In this document: piece by piece, positions 1 through 9,046 of the stretch
Position numbering within the stretch: position 1 is the first letter of the stretch
How the letters are laid out: each line of letters begins with the position of its first letter
Source: JAXGTO01 sp040774885
GTDB taxonomy: Bacteria > Actinomycetota > Coriobacteriia > Coriobacteriales > Eggerthellaceae
Assembly: GCA_040774885.1 (NCBI GenBank)
Contig: JAXGTO010000005.1
Coordinates: 1-64,000, forward strand
Reading direction: 5' to 3'
Length of the DNA: 64,000 nt
Translations under genes and position numbers: made by a program
Notes under the pieces: generated by a model
What the model saw: only the letters and a program-made list of their open reading frames with translations
Databases searched by the model: none
Told to the model about the DNA's origin: nothing

Positions 1-3000
1 ACCGAAGACATGCTTTACGCCTTATGGGACGACAATCGCGTGCTGGCCGTGGAACCGAACTACGTCATGCAGGCGCAAACCGATTCAGGCACTCAAATGA
101 CCGCAGATGCAACGGCGACCACAACTCAACAAACGGAATCCGACGATGCATCGGCCACCTCCAAGGCCACGACCTCATACAGCTATTCACCCGAATCGAA
201 TTCCGACGACACGGCATCCACGGCAGGCTCCTCGGCTTCCATCGCCGATATCACCGGCTACCAATGGGGGCTCGACAACGACGGGACCAAGTTCGTCGAC
301 GGCGGCACCTACGTAGGGTTCGACATCAATTCACCTGACTGGAACACGGACCAAGAGAACGCCTGCGGCGTGGTGGCGGTCATGGACACCGGCATCGACG
401 TGACCAACCCCGACCTGGAAGACGTGGTCATGACCAACATGGACGCCTACAATCCCGCAGGCGGTGCAAACGGGATCAATCTGACCGGAGATGGAGCCGT
501 AGGCGACATCACCGACACATTCGGCCACGGCACCTTCGTTTCCGGCATCATCGCGGCGGAATGGAACGGCTATGGCACGAGCGGCGTGGCCAACGGCGTC
601 AAAGTCGTGGGAGTGAAAGCATGCAATTCGAAGGGCGAGGTGTCCGTAGCCGATGTGGAGAAAGGCTACGCGTACCTTTCCACGGCGGTGGACAACGGGC
701 TCAACCTGGTGGCGGTCAACAATTCCTGGGGCGACCGCGAGATGTCCAAAATGCTGTCGATCGTCGTCACCGAACTCGGCAAGAAGGGCGTCGTGTCCGT
801 GTTCTCATCGGGAAACAACGGCGTGGACAGCGACTACAACGCCACCACTCCCTCTGTGCTGAAGGACAATCCTTACGCCATCGTGGTGGACGGCTCAACC
901 AAAAACGGTGAATGCGCCTACAATTACGGCGTTTCGACGACGGACGTGATTGCTCCGGGCGTCAACATCCTCTCGACCGCATCATCGACGACCGGCACGA
1001 AGAACTACCTGGCAGAAGCCGACGGCAGCCCTCTGGCAAGTGAGCGTTTCGACGACACGGCCACCGACACCGTCAAGGCCTACAAAGCCTGCGACGAGCA
1101 AACGCTCGCCATCAACGCCGCCGACCGGGTGGGCTACACCGACTCCGAATATTATTACGAGGGCGGCAGCGCATTGCGCATCGACTCAAGCGAATTCGCG
1201 ACGTTTCACGACGAAACGATGGGGACGTTGCAGGGAACCTATCTCAAAATCCCCATGACCAGCCAGCCGGATTCCTTCCTGATCGATTTCAAGATCAAAC
1301 AGAATTCCGCGACATCGGCGCAAACACCCAGCGGTTCCGAACTCGACTACATCGCCGTCAAAAACGATGCAGGGGAAACCGCATGGAAGCTGCTGCCCAA
1401 TAGCAACTTTTTCACAATGGGCGAAAGGTGGGGCGATCGCTCGGAGAGCACCGATTCGCTTTTGGCCGAAGGATGGAAGGTCGCCTACGACCAAAACGGA
1501 TGCGCGACGATACGGACCGAGTTTTTGTCCCAGAATCTGGGCGGCATCTCCATAGACTGCCTGGCGGTGGGCACCGAACAGACGCCGTACCTGTACGGCA
1601 GCGGCACGTCGGCCGCCGCCCCCATGGTGGTCGGCGCCACGGCCGTTGCGGCTAAGGAGCAGGGAATCTCATCGTGGACCGAGATCTCGCAGCGCGCCCA
1701 GCTTGCCCGCGAGCGCGTGACGTGGGTCGAATCCCATGTGAACCAATACGATGGCCGGTTCCTGGACAAATGCTCGTCCGGCGGCCAGATAGACCTTTCC
1801 ATCGATGAGCAAGCGACGGTTCCCTGCCTCTCATCGGCCTCCGTGGTACAGGGCTCCGACCCGACCTGCGTCATCATCAAAGGAAGCAACTTCGGCGATA
1901 CGGGAACGGTTTCCATAGCGAAGCAAGATGCCACGGTGGTCTCTTGGAGCGACGCCGAGATCGTGGTCCAGGTACCTGCGGGATTGAGCGCCGGCGTGTT
2001 GGCGGTGTCGGTGACCACCGGGGGCAAGACGGTCACGGAAGGCTTTGCGCTCGAGATACCATCATCGAGCAACGTGCCGCTCTTCGAAAAGGACATCCCG
2101 CTGCCTTCCGAGATCTCAACCACCAGCATGGACAACCCCTTGGTCGGAATCGGCGATCAGCTCTTCGTGTTCCCCCAAGACCAATACCGTGCGGCCTATC
2201 AGACCACGGAAACCGAGACCTCCTATGAATACGGATCCTTCAATACCCTGTGGCGCTACGACGAAGGCAGCGAGACATGGACGCGTTGCGCGGATCTCCC
2301 CCAGCAGTTGAACGCGCTTTCCGCAACGGAATGGAACGGGTCGATCGCCGTCTGCGGAACCATCATCGACTGGGATGCCAACACGATGGAATCCGTCCTC
2401 TACGTCTACGATCCGTCAGTCGACGCGTGGACGGCCGAAAACGCTTCAGCCGTGCCCTCCATGGCATCGATAACCTGCGCCGATGGGCAGCTCATGATTG
2501 TCGGAGGAAGCTCCGGAATAAGCGTTTCCCAACAGATACTTCCCCTGACGCAGGACAACATCGCGACGCTCGATATGTCGACCGGTGCCGTCACGCCCGT
2601 CGGCACCCTTGCAAGCGGCTGCCTTGCGCCTCAGGTGACGGCAGTCGGGTCCACCCTGTACGTGGCGCAAAGCCAGACGTTCTCAAGAAGCGGGACCACT
2701 CTCGTTCCCGGCATGCAGGCCTCGACGAAGGACGGCGACACCTACACCTCGAAAGACATCAGCGATTCACTCCCCCTGGTGCAGACCGCGCAAGACAAAG
2801 GCATGGACTATTCCAACCTGCATGGCCGCTACAGCCTCACTTCGACGTCCGACAAGGTGATCATCAGCGGGGTGCTGGCCTATACCGATGAAACGGACAC
2901 CTCGTTCCTCGATGCCGACACCTTCGTGCTCGGCACGGGGGACACGAGCTTCGCCGACTACGGCAAACGTGCGGTTCGCGGCCCACTGCACTATGCGAGG

Positions 3001-3237
3001 TCCACTGTCACGGACGGGTGGCTCTATACGATGGGTTCGTCGATCTACGATGAAGACGTGCTGGTGCTGCGCGCGACGTCCCTGGAAAACCCCAGCCCGA
3101 ATCCTGATCCGAACCCGACTCCGTCGACTCCGGAAGATAACTCGAAAGGCGCAACAACGGCGGGCCCGCTACCCGACACCAGCGACCACCCGCTTCAAGC
3201 GTTCTTCGAAGGCCTGGGCAAGCTGCTGGGCCTCTAG
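1..3237 (+). CDS. S8 subtilisin-like secreted serine protease with IPT/TIG and kelch-like regions (5' truncated by window edge)
   Basis: The frame is open from base 1, and the first residues (VEPNYVMQ) look like the end of an inhibitor-I9 type propeptide, so the true start is upstream. Numbering from the Met at base 10, the catalytic triad is Asp126 (VMDTGID), His173 (GHGTFVSG) and Ser534 (GSGTSAAAP), with the oxyanion Asn near 269 (SSGNNG). About 190 residues (roughly 330-525) separate APGVNILST from the Ser motif, far more than in a minimal subtilisin, and look like an inserted beta-sandwich domain. An IPT/TIG-like domain follows at about 608-690, then kelch-like beta repeats (LWRYDEGSETWTRC, LYVYDPSVDAWT) to about 1020. 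The tail is a Pro-Asn-Asp linker and a short amphipathic end. An LPDTS string lies in the tail, but no membrane segment follows it. Family knowledge suggests extracellular protein degradation; the substrate is unknown. Confidence 0.88.
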   Translation, partial: TEDMLYALWDDNRVLAVEPNYVMQAQTDSGTQMTADATATTTQQTESDDASATSKATTSYSYSPESNSDDTASTAGSSASIADITGYQWGLDNDGTKFVDGGTYVGFDINSPDWNTDQENACGVVAVMDTGIDVTNPDLEDVVMTNMDAYNPAGGANGINLTGDGAVGDITDTFGHGTFVSGIIAAEWNGYGTSGVANGVKVVGVKACNSKGEVSVADVEKGYAYLSTAVDNGLNLVAVNNSWGDREMSKMLSIVVTELGKKGVVSVFSSGNNGVDSDYNATTPSVLKDNPYAIVVDGSTKNGECAYNYGVSTTDVIAPGVNILSTASSTTGTKNYLAEADGSPLASERFDDTATDTVKAYKACDEQTLAINAADRVGYTDSEYYYEGGSALRIDSSEFATFHDETMGTLQGTYLKIPMTSQPDSFLIDFKIKQNSATSAQTPSGSELDYIAVKNDAGETAWKLLPNSNFFTMGERWGDRSESTDSLLAEGWKVAYDQNGCATIRTEFLSQNLGGISIDCLAVGTEQTPYLYGSGTSAAAPMVVGATAVAAKEQGISSWTEISQRAQLARERVTWVESHVNQYDGRFLDKCSSGGQIDLSIDEQATVPCLSSASVVQGSDPTCVIIKGSNFGDTGTVSIAKQDATVVSWSDAEIVVQVPAGLSAGVLAVSVTTGGKTVTEGFALEIPSSSNVPLFEKDIPLPSEISTTSMDNPLVGIGDQLFVFPQDQYRAAYQTTETETSYEYGSFNTLWRYDEGSETWTRCADLPQQLNALSATEWNGSIAVCGTIIDWDANTMESVLYVYDPSVDAWTAENASAVPSMASITCADGQLMIVGGSSGISVSQQILPLTQDNIATLDMSTGAVTPVGTLASGCLAPQVTAVGSTLYVAQSQTFSRSGTTLVPGMQASTKDGDTYTSKDISDSLPLVQTAQDKGMDYSNLHGRYSLTSTSDKVIISGVLAYTDETDTSFLDADTFVLGTGDTSFADYGKRAVRGPLHYARSTVTDGWLYTMGSSIYDEDVLVLRATSLENPSPNPDPNPTPSTPEDNSKGATTAGPLPDTSDHPLQAFFEGLGKLLGL

Positions 3238-3273
3238 CGCCACCGGCTCAACGTGCCCGTGCCAACGTGCTGA

Positions 3274-3295
3274 ATCCCACGTCCCTCCGACATGC
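3274..3295 (+). repeat. Short intergenic repeat, copy 1
   Basis: AATCCCAC-RTCCCTYYGRCAYGC type sequence just after a stop codon. Related copies lie at 6947-6986 and 11209-11232, also just downstream of genes. Confidence 0.35.
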
Positions 3296-3327
3296 TCTGG
3301 CACGCCGTTGAACGGCCGTGCCTGAAC

Positions 3328-3356
3328 TTGTTTTGTGCGAACGACGCTGTTACTCT
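3328..3356 (+). promoter_or_regulatory. Candidate promoter for the Cna-B surface protein
   Basis: TTGTTT at 3328-3333, a 17-nt spacer, and TACTCT at 3351-3356. This would start a leader of about 105 nt before the coding start. Assigned by pattern only. Confidence 0.4.
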
Positions 3357-3397
3357 GTGTATTCAGTAGAAGTATTTTCGTTCCACTGCGGTCTTTA

Positions 3398-3431
3398 CCG
3401 CATTGCCGATAAAACACATCGGGAATTGCGG
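3398..3431 (+). promoter_or_regulatory. Stem-loop in the 5' leader of the Cna-B surface protein
   Basis: The left arm at 3398-3410 pairs with 3418-3431 around an A-rich loop, giving ten Watson-Crick pairs with two mismatches and a bulge. A smaller hairpin, GCGGT-cttt-ACCGC (3388-3401), overlaps its 5' arm, so the two are mutually exclusive. No known riboswitch class was recognised. Confidence 0.35.
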
Positions 3432-3469
3432 CATATGGCTAACAAGGATGAAGAAACAAGGTGGAGAGC

Positions 3470-6400
3470 ATGTGCATGGTCGGTATAAGGGATGGAATCA
3501 GGCACAGAGGGCAATTACAGACGCACAAATCGTTAGCCCTTATGGTTTGCCTGCTGTGCTTGCTCGTCTGCGCGCTCGGCACCATGGCCATTTCGACCAC
3601 GGCATATGCGGCGGATGCCCCTGACGGCTACTCGCCCACGGGCACCTACGCAGTCGACGCCAACAAGTCGGACTCGACGCAGAAGAACTACCAGACGGGA
3701 ACCAACTCTGTCTCTGGCGATACCTCCACCACCTTCTATAAGACGGCCGAGTGGACCGACAAGGACAAAGGCGAGGGCCAGATAACCTTCCACCTGTCCA
3801 CGACGACCGAGGCAACCAGCGGGAGCCGCGTGGTCTATCTGCTCAACAACTGTACGAGACATGGCTTTTCCGAGACTATAGCTACGAACAACATCAAGTA
3901 CCTGCTCCAGCACTACGACACGGTCGACGTCGTGATGGAGGAGTGGCTCTTTAAAGACTCTACTGTCGCCCGTAAGACCCTGACCCTATCCAAAGACTCG
4001 TCGATCATAGGCACTGCCGAGGCTCTGAGTGGAGCCGACTCCTACACCACCGCTATCTCCTCCTCGGACACCTCGACCCTCACGAGATTCTTGAATAGCA
4101 TCCATTGGGGCTTCAACCGACACTTTGGCTGTCTGGAATTTGTCAATGACCTCTCGGAGTACCTGGGGAAGTACGATCCACTTGCTGTCTACCAGTCGTT
4201 CGATGGTTTCATGGGGTTCGGTCCCGGCACTGATTCATATGATTCCTCGATACTTGGGTCATCCTATGACAGTACCGAAGGTTACAGCTTCTACAATCCA
4301 ACCTGCGGCTGGGGGTGGCTCACCGAGGCGGCCAAGCTCCAGAGTGAGGGACGTTGGTTCGTCATGACGTCAGCTAAAATAGATGAGTATTCGTCTGGGG
4401 TGTCGCCACAATCGATTACCTTTACTAAAGATACAACTGAAAAAGCCTCGCTTTTGAATTACGCTATCGTCAGTCCCGAGGCAGTCCTTGCAGACCGTAC
4501 GGCATGCGAACAGCAGCTGATAGATTGCACGGCAGCGGGTTCGCCATATGGGGATTCTGTTATTTTCCTCCCCTATTCCTCTCTTACCGACATCTCCGAC
4601 ACCAAGCTCTACGACTACACGGTGAACTTTGGAACGGCTGGTGTGGAAACGCCCCAATCGACGACGCTCTCCATCGCCGACTCGCTCGACTCGCGCCTCG
4701 AGGTTGACACCTCCCGCTCCACGAGCATCACCGGTGGCTCCGGTACGGTGAAGGTCGACGGGCAGTCCATCTCTGCCAACATCTCGTCCTACACCTCCGG
4801 CGACGAGGTGGTGGTGACCGTCCCCGTGAAGCTCAAGAACAACGTGACTGGTATCTCCACCTCCTCGGACGGATTCGACACCACGAACTCGAGTGCAGCC
4901 ACCGCGTCCAAGACCGATGGCATTAACGGCACCAAGACCCAGATCTCCACCGTGGACAGCCCCAAGCTCTATAAGGCGCCCCTTAAGGGCACTCTGACCG
5001 TAAGCAAGACCGTCACGAGCGAGGTTGGCACCACGCCCCCGGACGACTCGTTCACCTTCACCTTGAAGGACTCGGCGGGTAACGCCGTGGCCAACCAGGT
5101 CTACACGGTCGCAGGGGTATCGCACACCACGGGAACGGATGGCACCTTCTCCCTCAAGAGCGGCCAGACCGCCAGCTTTTCGCTCATGATAGGCGACTAC
5201 TCCGTCGTCGAAACGGCGATGGATGACTACGCCACCACCAACACCACCGGCACCGGGACCCACTCGGGCAGCCTTACCGTGCCGACGGATGGCACCAAGG
5301 CCGTCTCGTTTACGAACGCCTATCCCACGCCCAAGGGCACCCTGACCGTGAGCAAGACCGTCACGAGCAAGGCCGGCACCACGCCCCCGGATAACTCGTT
5401 CACCTTCACCTTGAAGGACTCGGCCGGCGATGCCGTGGCCAACCATGCCTACACGATCGCAGGGACGTCGTACACCACGGGTTCGGATGGCACCTTCACC
5501 CTCAAGAGCGGCCAGACCGCCAGCTTCACACTCAAGGCAGGCGACTACTCCGTCGTCGAGGCGGAGGCGGAGAACTACGTAACCGCCAACACCACCGGCA
5601 CAGGGTCCGACTCGGGCAGCCTCTCCGTGCCGACGGACGGCACCAAGGCCGTCTCGTTCACGAACACGCCGACGACGACGCTTACCGGCACCAAGAAGTG
5701 GGTCGACTTCTCCAACGCCGCGAACACGCGTCCAGACAGCGTGGCGCTCACGCTCGCCAACGACCAGGGCGAGCCCACCACGGGATACGTTCCCGTCTGG
5801 ACCAACACCGAGACCAACGAGTGGACCTACACCTACAGCGGCCTTCCCGAATACACCGCGGGAGGACAGGCCATCACTTGGTCCGTAACAGAGACGCCGG
5901 TTTCGGGCTACGACGCGCCCGCCTACTCCGGAACCGGCAAGGCCGAGAACAACGGCACCATCACCAACACGCTCGCGAACACGCCGACAACCTCTCTCTC
6001 GTTGACGAAGACCTGGGTCGACAACTCCGATGCGGGCTCCACCCGTCCGACGCAGAGCGACTTCGCGGGCGACCTCAAGCTCTACAAAGGCGCAGGCACC
6101 GAGGTCGCGGCCACGCCTACGGTCACCGGCACCGGCAACGACTGGAGCGTGACCTACACCGGCCTTCCCAAGTTCGAGGCCGACGGAACCCCGATCGCCT
6201 ACTACGTCACCGAGACCGCCGTTCCGGGTTATAACGCACCCGCCTACAGCGGCGACGGCAAGGCGGAGGCCGGAGGCACCATCACCAACACGCTCTCCGA
6301 CACCCCGTTGAGCGCCCAATCCAACGTGAGCCTTTCGAAGACGGTGAGCGGCAATGGCAATGCGAACCCCGGCGATCTCCTCACGTATACGCTTACCCTC

Positions 6401-6901
6401 AAAAACGACGGGGAAGGCATCGCGAAAGGCGTATGGGTCAAAGACTACGCACCCGACTACACCGAATTCGTCAGCTGTGACGATATGGGAGTCTATGGAT
6501 GCAATGCGAACACCGGCAAGGAATACGTGAACTGGTATTTCGATACTCTGGCACCCGACGAATCCAAGACGCTCACCATGACGGTGAAGGTCAAGGACTG
6601 CAGCCCCGGCACCAACATCGAGAACACGGCGCTCGTGGGCGTCCCCGGAACCCCGCCTACGGACCCCAACGACGATCCGCAGACACCCGTGCGCAGCAAC
6701 AACGTCGTCTCGACCACGGGAGGCAATCCGACCGCAGCAGGCGTTTCTGCCACGAGCGGCACGAGCGGCAACTCAACCACCGCCAAGACGGCCGACGCGA
6801 CGCCTTTGGCTCTGGTCTTCGCCGGGATATCGCTTTCCGTTCTCACCCTGTTCGTCGCCCGCAAGAAAAAGCAGCACGCCAGCACGACGAGCATCGAGTA
6901 A
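3470..6901 (+). CDS. Cell-surface Cna-B repeat protein with DUF11-like domain and C-terminal membrane anchor
   Basis: Secreted adhesin or pilin-like protein. The reading frame opens with a GTG at 3461, but AAGGTGGAG sits just before ATG 3470 (ATG 3476 is also possible). A signal peptide ends near AYA-AD. Residues up to about 480 form an N-terminal region without clear family resemblance. Two near-identical Cna-B modules of 116 residues follow (KGTLTVSKTVTS and so on), then two longer Cna-B modules (TGTKKWVD, LTKTWVD) and one DUF11-like domain (SKTVSGNGNANPGDLLTYT). The C-terminus is A-K-T-A-D, a hydrophobic segment and a Lys-rich tail, which resembles a degenerate sortase sorting signal. Cna-B modules usually carry self-formed isopeptide bonds in cell-wall stalk proteins. 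No sortase gene is in the window. Part of the N-terminal region (about 3840-4560) looks less GC-rich than the rest. Confidence 0.85.
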   Translation: MCMVGIRDGIRHRGQLQTHKSLALMVCLLCLLVCALGTMAISTTAYAADAPDGYSPTGTYAVDANKSDSTQKNYQTGTNSVSGDTSTTFYKTAEWTDKDKGEGQITFHLSTTTEATSGSRVVYLLNNCTRHGFSETIATNNIKYLLQHYDTVDVVMEEWLFKDSTVARKTLTLSKDSSIIGTAEALSGADSYTTAISSSDTSTLTRFLNSIHWGFNRHFGCLEFVNDLSEYLGKYDPLAVYQSFDGFMGFGPGTDSYDSSILGSSYDSTEGYSFYNPTCGWGWLTEAAKLQSEGRWFVMTSAKIDEYSSGVSPQSITFTKDTTEKASLLNYAIVSPEAVLADRTACEQQLIDCTAAGSPYGDSVIFLPYSSLTDISDTKLYDYTVNFGTAGVETPQSTTLSIADSLDSRLEVDTSRSTSITGGSGTVKVDGQSISANISSYTSGDEVVVTVPVKLKNNVTGISTSSDGFDTTNSSAATASKTDGINGTKTQISTVDSPKLYKAPLKGTLTVSKTVTSEVGTTPPDDSFTFTLKDSAGNAVANQVYTVAGVSHTTGTDGTFSLKSGQTASFSLMIGDYSVVETAMDDYATTNTTGTGTHSGSLTVPTDGTKAVSFTNAYPTPKGTLTVSKTVTSKAGTTPPDNSFTFTLKDSAGDAVANHAYTIAGTSYTTGSDGTFTLKSGQTASFTLKAGDYSVVEAEAENYVTANTTGTGSDSGSLSVPTDGTKAVSFTNTPTTTLTGTKKWVDFSNAANTRPDSVALTLANDQGEPTTGYVPVWTNTETNEWTYTYSGLPEYTAGGQAITWSVTETPVSGYDAPAYSGTGKAENNGTITNTLANTPTTSLSLTKTWVDNSDAGSTRPTQSDFAGDLKLYKGAGTEVAATPTVTGTGNDWSVTYTGLPKFEADGTPIAYYVTETAVPGYNAPAYSGDGKAEAGGTITNTLSDTPLSAQSNVSLSKTVSGNGNANPGDLLTYTLTLKNDGEGIAKGVWVKDYAPDYTEFVSCDDMGVYGCNANTGKEYVNWYFDTLAPDESKTLTMTVKVKDCSPGTNIENTALVGVPGTPPTDPNDDPQTPVRSNNVVSTTGGNPTAAGVSATSGTSGNSTTAKTADATPLALVFAGISLSVLTLFVARKKKQHASTTSIE
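4985..5680 (+). repeat. Tandem 348-bp repeat encoding two Cna-B modules
   Basis: AAGGGCAC(T/C)CTGACCGT recurs at 4985 and 5333. The two 116-codon units are nearly identical at DNA level, which indicates recent duplication or gene conversion. Confidence 0.85.
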
Positions 6902-6917
6902 ACACCGCCGACCCAAT

Positions 6918-6959
6918 GTGCCAGAGGGGCGGACATGTCGAACTCCGTCCCTCTGACAC
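6918..6959 (+). terminator. Hairpin downstream of the Cna-B protein gene
   Basis: A 15-nt arm at 6918-6932 pairs with 6945-6959 (one mismatch, one G-U) around a 12-nt loop, 16 nt after the stop codon. No T-tract follows, so the terminator role is inferred. Confidence 0.5.
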
Positions 6960-6986
6960 GCAGAATCGCACGTCTCCCTGACACGC
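6947..6986 (+). repeat. Short intergenic repeat, copies 2 and 3
   Basis: GTCCCTCTGACACGC at 6947-6961 and GTCTCCCTGACACGC at 6972-6986. The first doubles as the 3' arm of the hairpin at 6918-6959. Related to the elements at 3274 and 11209. Confidence 0.35.
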
Positions 6987-7012
6987 GCCGCAGCCCCAAG
7001 CTCACCGGCGCG

Positions 7013-7291
7013 TTATCGTCGGCGCCGACCAGAACCTGCCACGGTGCGTCGAAGCTGTGCATCGGAGCACACCACGGGTTCCGCGGCGATATCGAGCCAT
7101 GCCTGCGAATAGATGGTATCGACGTTGTGCGTCACCACCTGGCGGCTGTCCGCCGTCGCGCATCGACATGCGTGGGCGAACTGGTTGATCGGTGCATGGG
7201 CCGATGCATCGGGCACGGTCACGTTAGTGGCTGCAGTTTCAGCAGCATCCATCAACACCAGGGGAAACACGTATTCATATGCTTCTTTCAT
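7013..7291 (-). pseudogene. DUF1254 protein, N-terminal remnant
   Basis: ATG at 7291 is preceded by GGAG and lies 11 nt after the stop of the neighbouring surface-protein gene. The first 75 or so codons match the N-terminus of DUF1254 proteins closely: EAYEYVFPLVLM, then TNVTVPD, PINQFAHA, the hallmark VDTIYSQAWLDI, and EPVV. The match stops near 7070 and the frame closes at 7013 after about 92 codons, whereas intact DUF1254/DUF1214 proteins run to 300-500 residues. No other frame resumes the family, so this is a 3'-deleted relic rather than a simple frameshift. Confidence 0.72.
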
Positions 7292-7301
7292 AAAACTCCG
7301 A

Positions 7302-8807
7302 TCAATGCAACCGGAATCCTTGCTTGGCCTTACGACGAGCAAGGACGATGGCACCGGAAGCAGCCACTGCAGCCATTCCGGCACAGGTTACGATCAAACC
7401 ACTGGCGTCACCGGTCTTGGCGGTGGCGGCGGTAGAAGCCGCCTTGGTACCTGCATCGGCGCTGCCGGCAGCAAGGTCGGGCGTCTCGGGGGTGGTTTTC
7501 TTGCCGGCGGGCACGGCGGCAGATTCAACTTTGGTCCACTTGGCATAGAGCGTGATGTCATCGGTGACGGCGGAGTCGAAATCGTAGGCTTGGGTGAAAG
7601 CGGCATCGGCGAACCAGCCGTCGAAAGTGAAGCCGTCGCGCGTGGGATCATCCGGCTCGGACACCTCGGAGCCGTACGCGACGGACGTCTCTTTGTCCGC
7701 AGCCCTCCCGATGTTGTAGCAGAAGGTGACCGTACGGCTCTGGGCAGTCCATTCGGCAGTAAGCGTGAGGGGGCCGACCACCGTGTCTGAACCAAAGTCC
7801 CATTCTTGATCACCGTCGAGCCAGCCTTTGAGATCATAGCCCGTGCGCACAGGGTCGGCAGGAGCGGCAACCGTCGTATTCTCATCAACGAAGGTGGAAG
7901 AGACCTCGACGCCCTGATTCACGAACGACACCCTGTAGGATAGCGGAGTCACCCCACCTGCGGCCCTTGCATCGGCCGCGCTCTTGTAATAGACGCCGTC
8001 CACCACAGCTGCGGCTTGATCCGCAGCGGCTTCTTCGCTCATAACCGAAAATGTGCCGCTGTCATCAAGAGCGGCAGATCCCTCAGGAACGTACTGGGCC
8101 ACCGAAGCGCTGTTGAACGAGCCGCCGGTGACAACAGGAACGGCTGAATTCCCTGATTCCAGCACAAGCGGCTGGCCGTCTTCAACGGTGAAAGTGCCGC
8201 CTTCGATATCCATCGCCGCATCGTAGCCCGAGTCGACAAGGGCTACAACCGCGGCACCGGACGATGAGAAGGAACCGCTCTCAATACGGACCTGCGCGTC
8301 TTCATCGCACCAAACCGAATAGTACTTGGGCCCGCCGGTTACATTGACGTTGCGCAGCACAACACCCTTGGTCAAATATATGTTGATTCCACCGACCGTC
8401 GTGACGTCTTCGATCAACACGTTGCTGCTTTCCGTCGGATCGTCGCCGATGAACAAAGCATAATTGCCTGAGCCATTGGCTTCGAACGTCCCATTCTTTA
8501 CCGTGAAGTCCGTACCCTTGAACCCAAAAGTGAAATTATTCGCGGATATGGTGCACCCACCAAGATCGATGGTCTTGCCGCTTACGTCGAGGAAGCCCTT
8601 GCCGGTCATGTCCATATCGGCGGTCACCTCGATAGAGGTCACCGTCGAATCCGCTGCCTTGGCAACGAACTCATCAGGGGTCGAAACCGTATCGGCCCAC
8701 GCCTGACAGGGCACCGCCGCGCAAACTGCAAGCACGCACAGCACTGCAGCAACCACCATGGCCGTCAGTCCAAATTTCCTTCCCCTGCAAATCCTGAATC
8801 CATCCAT
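7302..8807 (-). CDS. Surface protein with beta-helix-like region and two Listeria-Bacteroides (InlB B-type) repeats
   Basis: Secreted, membrane- or wall-anchored protein of 501 residues. GGGGGAG lies just upstream of the ATG. A signal peptide ends near AWA-DT (residue 39). Residues 45-240 are rich in short Gly/Asn/Val strands typical of parallel beta-helix proteins. Two repeats of the Listeria-Bacteroides type follow: VSFVNQG...GYDLKGW...LTAEWT and VTFCYN...GFTFDGWF...LYAKWT. After an Ala-rich linker the C-terminus reads T-A-K-T-G-D, then a hydrophobic helix, then LARRKAKQ. That tail parallels the one on the Cna-B protein and suggests the same anchoring route. The ligand is unknown. A TATAAT hexamer on this strand lies at 8886-8881. 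Confidence 0.82.
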   Translation of the reverse strand: MDGFRICRGRKFGLTAMVVAAVLCVLAVCAAVPCQAWADTVSTPDEFVAKAADSTVTSIEVTADMDMTGKGFLDVSGKTIDLGGCTISANNFTFGFKGTDFTVKNGTFEANGSGNYALFIGDDPTESSNVLIEDVTTVGGINIYLTKGVVLRNVNVTGGPKYYSVWCDEDAQVRIESGSFSSSGAAVVALVDSGYDAAMDIEGGTFTVEDGQPLVLESGNSAVPVVTGGSFNSASVAQYVPEGSAALDDSGTFSVMSEEAAADQAAAVVDGVYYKSAADARAAGGVTPLSYRVSFVNQGVEVSSTFVDENTTVAAPADPVRTGYDLKGWLDGDQEWDFGSDTVVGPLTLTAEWTAQSRTVTFCYNIGRAADKETSVAYGSEVSEPDDPTRDGFTFDGWFADAAFTQAYDFDSAVTDDITLYAKWTKVESAAVPAGKKTTPETPDLAAGSADAGTKAASTAATAKTGDASGLIVTCAGMAAVAASGAIVLARRKAKQGFRLH

Positions 8808-9046
8808 TTCGCTCCCCCGTTCTATTCGATTTGAATCATGTCCGGATTACCCAGGAATATACGATAGTGAAATTGTATCTATTATAGACACTTCCACGTC
8901 TTGAATGCAGCAATTGTTGGTAAATGGCGGAAAATCATCACCTCATCTCGTTCAAGCGAGCACGGGCAAACGCGTTTCCCCTGCACCCAGCGACCTCGGG
9001 GCGTTTCGACTATCATGCTGGTATCGCCAGCGAAAGGAACCCGACC

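Noticed and set aside
3150..3237. LPXTG sortase signal (LPDTS) in the subtilisin tail
   Set aside because: It lacks the final Gly and is not followed by a hydrophobic segment and basic tail.
3388..3431. Cyclic-di-GMP riboswitch in the surface-gene leader
   Set aside because: The conserved core bases of the known classes were not found; only simple stem-loops are visible.
4370..6319. Antisense open frame of 649 codons opposite the Cna-B gene
   Set aside because: It mirrors a GC-rich repetitive gene with clear signal peptide, domains and anchor. The antisense product is Gly/Arg/Val-rich with no family resemblance and no ribosome-binding site.
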